Shown: positions 57,948-64,000 of the stretch, piece by piece
Position numbering within the stretch: the stretch's first letter is position 1
How the letters are laid out: every line of letters begins with the position of its first letter
Notes under the pieces: model-generated
The model's database searches: none
Told to the model about the DNA's origin: nothing
Seen by the model: the letters and a program-made list of their open reading frames with translations, nothing else
Origin: Xanthostigma xanthostigma
Taxonomy: Eukaryota; Arthropoda; Insecta; Raphidioptera; Raphidiidae
DNA: 64,000 nucleotides
Reading direction: 5' to 3'
Assembly: GCA_963575645.1 (NCBI GenBank)
Contig: OY754468.1
Span: 24,452,465 to 24,516,464, forward strand
Program-made: the position numbers and the translations under genes

Positions 57948-58188
57948 CAGGGGCGGGCAAATCTTTTGATCGCCGGGCCACATAGCTGATAAAAATTTGA
58001 CCGCGGGGCACATAGCTGATGAAAATTTAACCGCGGGCCAAAAATTTGCAGAGCAAAAAAAATAGCTCCTTAGGTCCTTTTTTCGTCTGTTCTGGCCCTT
58101 GCTATTTCTTTACTATTTTTCTAAAATTTATAAAATGCTTCGCGCGCCGGACAAAATTGTGCTGCGGGCCGCCATTTGCCCAGGCCTG
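57948..58188. mobile_element. hAT-type MITE
   Basis: Ends CAGGGGCGGGCAAATC and GATTTGCCCAGGCCTG-like (TTTGCCCAGGCCTG). Flanks CGCTATAG and AGCTATAG match at 7 of 8 positions. It is inserted into the CGCTATAG motif of a family B element. Confidence 0.82.
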
Positions 58189-58370
58189 AGCTATAGGATA
58201 GTTTTTATTAAATATTTAAGGTAAAATTACGGTGTTTTCTCAAAAAACCTGTTTTAGTAACATGTAACGACATCTGTTAGAATTCGGTCAAAACTATTAG
58301 TTCAGAAGCTATTACTTCAGACGCCGGGCCGCAAACGAAATGCATTTTGCAGAATAATATCTAAACCTAG

Positions 58371-59660
58371 GTAATAAGATTAACTATATTTCAATATTTC
58401 ACTTCAGAGACAGTTCAAATTTTGGTAATAAAAACACCTTTCTGTTGCCGGAACAGATATGAAAATAAGTTTTTCAAAGAATTATAAATTAAAAAGAGAG
58501 AGGGAGAGAGATGACCTCGACTAAAAATCCTATTCTGTTTTATAACCACTTCATATTCCTTGGCTGTGTTTAAAAAAAATCAATATTAATCTTTATATAC
58601 GGCAAATAGAAATGTGTATTTTTAGACTATGTATTACCTACTATATAGGTATAGGTAGGAGATATCAATACATAATATACAGATTAATATTTTCAAGATG
58701 GATACAGGTGGTATACTTAATATTATTTCTACTATACGCATAACATTTTTTATGCTCTGAAGAGTGATTTATTTTTACTGTAGTGCAGCGTCCAAATATA
58801 CAATTCTACAGTACCAATAATAACAAATATTATTGGTTTTATTATTTTTTTTTTCAAATTAAGCCAATTAAAGTTATAGACGTTATTAAAAAAAAACAAT
58901 TTGAAAGTTTTAATTGTTTTACGCCTCTAAAATCTAAAGACTTCTTTTAACGTTTAGATATGTTCATATTTTTTAATTTTTGTGTGTCGTAGTTATGAAG
59001 ACACCTCAGTATTATTTACAATAATTTGTAGAGGGAACTTTACTCCGTTAATACTAGTGTTAAGCTCTACGAAAAGCAATACTAATTATAGATTTTTTGC
59101 AAAGCCAATACATATCATAAATTAGGCATACAGCGTTTATTTTGAAACACCTACAAAGTAAAAAATATTGTTCGGATTTTGTTTTAAGATATTGTTTAAT
59201 TTCACTAAATTATTAAGAAATTTATGAAAATTGCGTGAAGGTGAACACATTGTTGTCAGTAATATTTATAAAAATGTTATTGTTATTTCTCTTCAAAATA
59301 ATTTGCAAAATTTACAAACACAAATAGTACTACCCACGGATCAAAAAAATTACAATCTACTGTATACTGTTTACTGTATTCTTTTATACGACAGATACCT
59401 ACAATCTACAAACAAAATAATAAGGTAAGTAATTATTACTTACATATTATTTTGTTTAAACCAACAGCTGTCACACTCTTGCGATAATTTTTGATAACTG
59501 CCCCCTTTTTGTGCATCGATGTTGGAAGGGAACCTACAATATTTACGTGTTATCTGATAAGTAATATAAAGTATAATTAAAATCGAATTAAGTACTGTAA
59601 AAAAATTACGTTTTAACTTCATTTTATATACTAATAATTGTTTCGCACAACACTATAATA
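58371..59660. other. Gene-free stretch
   Basis: AT-rich sequence with a short GAGA run near 58495. Nothing else supported. Confidence 0.4.
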
Positions 59661-59996
59661 TAGAGTATTAGATGGTTGCATCAGGGCCTGATTTATCCAC
59701 AAGCTAATTAAGCTAGAGCATCACGGGCACAGGCAGGACAAGCAGGGGAGGGACATATATTCATAGTTATCCTAGGTCTGCCAGAACTCTAAATCAGGCG
59801 CTAGAGTATTAGATGGTTGCAGGGTCTGATTTATCCACAAGCTAATTAAGCTAGAGCCTAGGGCGCAAGGATCGATAGGGCACTAAGCTTGCCTTTGCAA
59901 GCATCACGGGCACAGGCAGGACAAACGGGGGAGGGACATATGTTCATAGTTATCCTAAGGCTGTCAGAACTTTAAATCAGGCGCTGGATGATTGTC
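59661..59996 (+). repeat. Tandem duplication of a hAT-like MITE
   Basis: Two units each start TAGAGTATTAGATGGTTGCA, continue with CAGGG(C/T)CTGATTTATCC and end TAAATCAGGCGCT, so both carry inverted ends. The second unit has about 45 extra internal bases (AGGGCGCAAGGATCGATAGG and onward). The duplication includes flanking DNA. Confidence 0.8.
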
Positions 59997-60269
59997 TGAC
60001 GAAGCCACCGTGCAATTTGAAATGACTATCTAATGTAGTAGTTTTTTTGTAGATGCTCATTCCATTCATATAAATAGGTAATATTATACCAATAGATACT
60101 TAATTTACTTATATTATAAAGGCTTGGAAGTGGGATTTTAAATTTGATCACACAAGAAAATATAATTAACACGAATTAAATTATTAAGAACTTACAAGGA
60201 TGTTTTTCATTTATGTATACAGTCGACGTATAAGTATTCGATCTATATCTGTCAATATATCTATGTCTA

Positions 60270-60630
60270 TACTAATATATAAAGCTGAAGAGTTTGTTTG
60301 TTTGTTTGGTTGAACGCGTTAATCTCAGAAACTACTGGTTCGAATTGCAAACTTTTCTTTGTTGGATAGTCCATTTATCAAGGAAGGCTATAGCCTATAT
60401 AATATCAAGCTACGACCAATATGAGCGGAGCATCAATGAAGAATGTTGCAAAATATATAACTCAAAATTTGTTCGTCCGACAAAAACTTTTGAACGGTAA
60501 CTTCGATCATCATGAGATTTGGACACAGCATTCATCTCGGTAAACTAAGATGATCGTGCGTACTCGTGTCCCTCCCCCCATTCGTTCTTTTGCACCCGGG
60601 TGAAACCGGGCGGGACCGCTATAGTTATAG
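60270..60630 (+). mobile_element. Non-autonomous element, family A, plus orientation
   Basis: It starts CTATACTAATATATAAAGCT and ends CGGGCGGGACCGCTATAG. It is nearly collinear with the complement of 4330-4680. Confidence 0.78.
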
Positions 60631-61169
60631 ATATACCTACGTAATGACACCCGCATATTGCCCCGGGCGTCGGCGTCGCTGTTCAAATATTGAATTTCAG
60701 GTGTTCTGGCACACAAAAATACATATATTAGTTTCATTTCAGTTTAGGTAATTGTTATGCAAGCGAATACATTTTGAAAACATTTTTTTTTAATTAGCGA
60801 CTGTATTGTTTACAAATTTCTCTAGACTGTATAGCTGATAAAATGTGTGTATACCTACAGTAAATTATTATCGCCGAACAAATAACTTTGTTTGATGATT
60901 ATAATTCAGTAGGCTTAAATGAAGTAATTAAATACGACGTTTCTATAATTAGTTACGTAATGCGTATGTTATGTTTACAAATTACTATTGTTTTATAGCT
61001 TATTAAATCAGGTGGATATATACAGGTGGTATGTTGTAGGTACTTTTACTATCAGATAAATTACATACTCGTAATATATTGGGTAAACTTTAAATTTATG
61101 CTGCACTAACACAACTTTATTTTTACTGAAGCGCGGCGTCCAAATGTAAAATTTTACCATAAACTATGT
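60631..61169. other. Gene-free stretch
   Basis: No supported feature. Confidence 0.4.
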
Positions 61170-61610
61170 GTGTATAATGTATATATAAAATAAAGTCCCC
61201 CCGACGCGTCTGTCTACCTGTCTGTCTGAACGCGATAAACTCAAAAACTACCGAACGGATTTTCATACGGTTTTCACTAATAGAAAGAGTGATAAACGAG
61301 GAAAGTTTTTGCATATAATTTGTAAATATTTTGTACAAAATAACGATTTTTTGTCAAGAAAAACTGTGTCAGTGTCATGTAGCGACATCAACTAGGCGGG
61401 TGCAACTGGTTACGTTCAAATGGCGCGTCACTGTAGCACACCAAGCGGCTACTGGCAGTATGAGCTAGCGGGCACTGCCACCTAGCAACATAAGCTCAAA
61501 GCTCTTAGTTCGGATATTTCGACGCTGTAGTTAATGAAATATAGGTACATTTTGCAGAATTTTCCTACAACACAATATATACCTATATAATCTATCGAAT
61601 CCGGGTAAAA
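61170..61610 (+). repeat. Diverged relative of families A/B
   Basis: It contains AACGCGATAAACTCAAAAAC, a GTACAAAATAACGA block, TGTAGCGACATCA and a late CCGGGTAAAAC motif in the order seen in family B, but diverged. Confidence 0.55.
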
Positions 61611-62454
61611 CATTTCTGAGTTGTGCTTCTTGGTGCCCCCTGAGACGTGATGCCCTAAGCAATTGCTTACTTTGCTTATAGGTTAATCCGGCACTGAATA
61701 TATGTTTTAAAGCGATGTGCACAATTAACAACCGATCCAGGAGAAATCCATATAATGACAAAAGAACCTCATTAACGTTCAAACTTAAAAATTTAATTAA
61801 TTACGATCCAATTTAGACTACTGGGTGACCCCCCAAATGATTTTTGTGTTGACAGTGACGTTGCTCTGTGCTTTAAAAAACTTGCGTGGTACCTACTATA
61901 TGACGAAATATCCTGTAACAATCGGAAATCGACACTATTTATTATTATTCTTTTCGCCATAAACGGTCAAAATAAAAAAAAAACAACCCGAGGCGGTCTC
62001 TTGTCCGTTTAATGTATATTTGATAAATAACGGTAAATCCTTATAATAATTAGAGAATAATTATTAATTAATAGTGGCTGGTGATCCTTGTATTGCATCG
62101 CACATATAAGGTAAAAGCACCGATTCTCAATCGAAGCCCTAAAAAATAAAAATATATAAATTACTGATATTTTCTACATAATGCTATAGACACTGTAGGT
62201 ATGTATGTATAATATAAAAAAAGAAAAAAATAATATTTTTAACAGATTTCAAAAAGAAGAGAGTTTTTTAAACCGTTAAAAGTACTCATTTATTTATATT
62301 ATATGTATGTAAGTATTTAGGTTATTAAAATCACTGCGTACTCAGTGAGTCAGTAAGAAAATAAAAGGAATCAATCCCGGATCTAGGGAGAGGGGGACAA
62401 ACCGGGGCACCCGCCCGGGCGGCAGTTTCAGACGGCGCCAAAATCATAATATTA
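61611..62454. other. Gene-free stretch with repeat scraps
   Basis: A TGGGTGACCCCCC motif near 61822 matches the interior of the hAT element at 56713-56989. A GGGCACCCGCCCGGGC block near 62405 is an isolated GC-rich repeat end. No gene. Confidence 0.4.
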
Positions 62455-63090
62455 TCTTTATATATAAAAATTACGTGTCACGTTGTTTGTCCGCGTTTGT
62501 CCTCGATGAACTCCTAAACTACTGAACCGATTTTAAATTTGATTTGCACACCGTGTGCAATTCGACCCAACTTGAAAGATAGGATAGCTTACATTTCAAT
62601 TTATAGTCGCAATATTATTTTATTGCAAATTATTTGTCTATTCCTTGACAGTCATAATACAACCATATAAGATGGCGTACCTGTTGACTGGATTGAGTGA
62701 ATATTCAATAGATGGCGCAACGAACTTAACAACCATATAAGATCTGTTGACTGGATTGAGTGAATATTCAATAGATAACGCAACGAACTTAACAACCATA
62801 TATCTAGATCGAGGATGTAAAAAAACTGAATATCGTTTAAAACTGCTCGGCACGACGGCGCAGCCGGAGTGCTCGAAATAGAGCAAGTGTTTTAAAGACC
62901 AGTTATCCACGAATACTTTACGCTATTTTTTTCGAGCACGACGGCGCAGCCGGAGTGCTCGATATACACACATATACGCCCATGTATATTTTAAAATAGC
63001 TAGCAATTAATAAAATAGATAGATAGATGTTCCAATTAAATTGTTTTATTATTTCACTTTATACGTAGCGAAGCACGTACAGGGCCGCTA
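62455..63090 (+). mobile_element. Element with CACGACGGCGCAGCCGGAGTG palindromes
   Basis: It starts TATATAAAAATTACGTGTCA and ends GTACAGGGCCGCTAGT, like family B. Inside, a 63-base unit is duplicated at 62685-62740 and 62750-62800, and a GC-rich palindromic motif (CACGACGGCGCAGCCGGAGTG) occurs at 62852 and 62937. Confidence 0.7.
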
Positions 63091-64000
63091 GTAATATTAT
63101 TATATAGTTGAAAACCACACATAATCTCTCCTTTTTCCGATTTACTCAATCTGCTTGTTTTCTGACGGTTTACCGTTCACGAAAAATGCCAACCATTTTA
63201 TATTTGTGAATTTTTTTAAATCTGTATACTTGAGTTTATACTTTATAGATATTAATTAATAGCGTATAAAGACTCGTTATTCTAAATACATTGTAAAGTG
63301 CAGTGCATATAATATGATAATCTATTATAGAGTCTTGCGTTCAGTTTTATATAAAATTGCTACGTAATTCCTAATTAATTAACTCTTAATTAAGATTGAC
63401 ATCATCTTATTAATCGTTCAATATAAGAATGTATATATGTAGGTATAGTATTTTTAAAATATAATTGAGTCATGAATAGAATACACTGCTGACTGTAATA
63501 TCGCATATTTTACACGGATTTGGATTGTTTAGAAAAAAAGTCCCGAATGAGGGAAAGAGAGAGAGAGAGACTTATAAACAATTAATTATAATATTAATTA
63601 TTAAGATATCACATGCGTTGGATAATGGTAGTAGATAGGTACACCTACCTATGGTACCTCGGTATAATACAAGTGATGATTGATAATAATATTAATAATT
63701 AATAAATTAATCATTATCGATAATGCACGACAGTGTTGTTTCTTATTTATTAATGATGAGTGTCGAGTGATTATATCTATCATATTGAAATCTATAAAAT
63801 AATACGATAGCATTATTTTTGCAGTTATTTTTGTCGTTCAATTTACGACAGTTCATGAGATTTGCAAAATATTTAATCTGTTTAGGTCACAAAGTGTCAA
63901 TGGAAACTAACCAAATAAGCGAACTTCTATACACTTTGCATAATAACTAATAATTATTATTATATTATAGCATTGTTCGAGGTACAACAATACAGACATC
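63091..64000. other. Gene-free right edge
   Basis: AT-rich with a short GAGA run near 63560 and ATTAATAAT-type low-complexity sequence. No gene seen. Confidence 0.4.

Larger units (their letters stand above)
56044..58370 (+). mobile_element. Family B element split by nested insertions
   Basis: The 5' part (56044-56148: TAAATTCTCGTGCCACAATT to GTGCAACTA) and the 3' part (58190-58370: AGCTATAGGATAGTTTTTAT to GCCGCAAACGAAATGCATTT) together match the order of the intact copies. They are separated by a 1.8-kb TIR element and a 241-bp hAT element. Confidence 0.75.

Noticed and set aside
62638..62910. 90-codon minus-strand frame with an internal repeat
   Set aside because: The repeat reflects a duplicated non-coding segment of a transposon; no domain or start context.

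Overview
The window is eukaryotic nuclear DNA from an insect, probably a moth or butterfly. It is AT-rich. Genes are split by many short introns with GT-AG borders, and introns and spacers are full of short transposon remnants. The order Lepidoptera is an inference from the repeats (for example a family beginning AACCGACTTC and another beginning TTGGTTGTCTGTAAAGTCGG) and from a secreted DUF745-type gene; no database was searched. All gene models below were built by reading splice sites and checking that intron phases close into one reading frame.

Left part (1-14.4 kb): a large minus-strand gene, the insect counterpart of FAM120A (constitutive coactivator of PPAR-gamma-like protein). Fourteen exons are visible and its 3' end lies beyond the left edge. 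Its introns hold pogo-type, SINE-like and palindromic elements. A 3 kb spacer with Harbinger-type, TIR and piggyBac-type remnants follows.

Middle part (14.4-45 kb): a dense run of housekeeping genes. These are the ER chaperone GRP94/Gp93 (minus, 10 exons, ending RDEL) with a small FAM183/CFAP144-like gene nested on the opposite strand in its second intron; a secreted Ala/Gln-rich DUF745 protein; proteasome subunit Rpn8/PSMD7 head-to-head with NOL10; a seven-helix gustatory-receptor-like membrane protein; a 61-residue predicted single-pass protein; MPHOSPH6 head-to-head with AKTIP; UPF0598 (C8orf82) head-to-head with UPF0235 (C15orf40); and ARPC5. Three of these pairs share short divergent promoters. 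The genes are otherwise functionally unrelated (proteostasis, ribosome and exosome biogenesis, endosome transport, actin nucleation).

Right part (45-64 kb): no protein-coding gene was recognised. It is a gene-poor stretch, perhaps a long intron or upstream region of a gene further right. It holds nested transposons (a LINE tail with a perfect target duplication, several hAT-type elements with 8-bp duplications, a 700-bp foldback), a candidate Inr+DPE core promoter near 51.05 kb and a CpG-rich patch near 52.4 kb.

Most notable observations: a U12-type AT-AC intron in ARPC5 whose recognition restores a missing exon; two GC-AG introns (NOL10, Gp93); and palindromic elements whose arms carry hammerhead-ribozyme-like cores (best at 49785-49839). 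No unknown multi-gene system was found.
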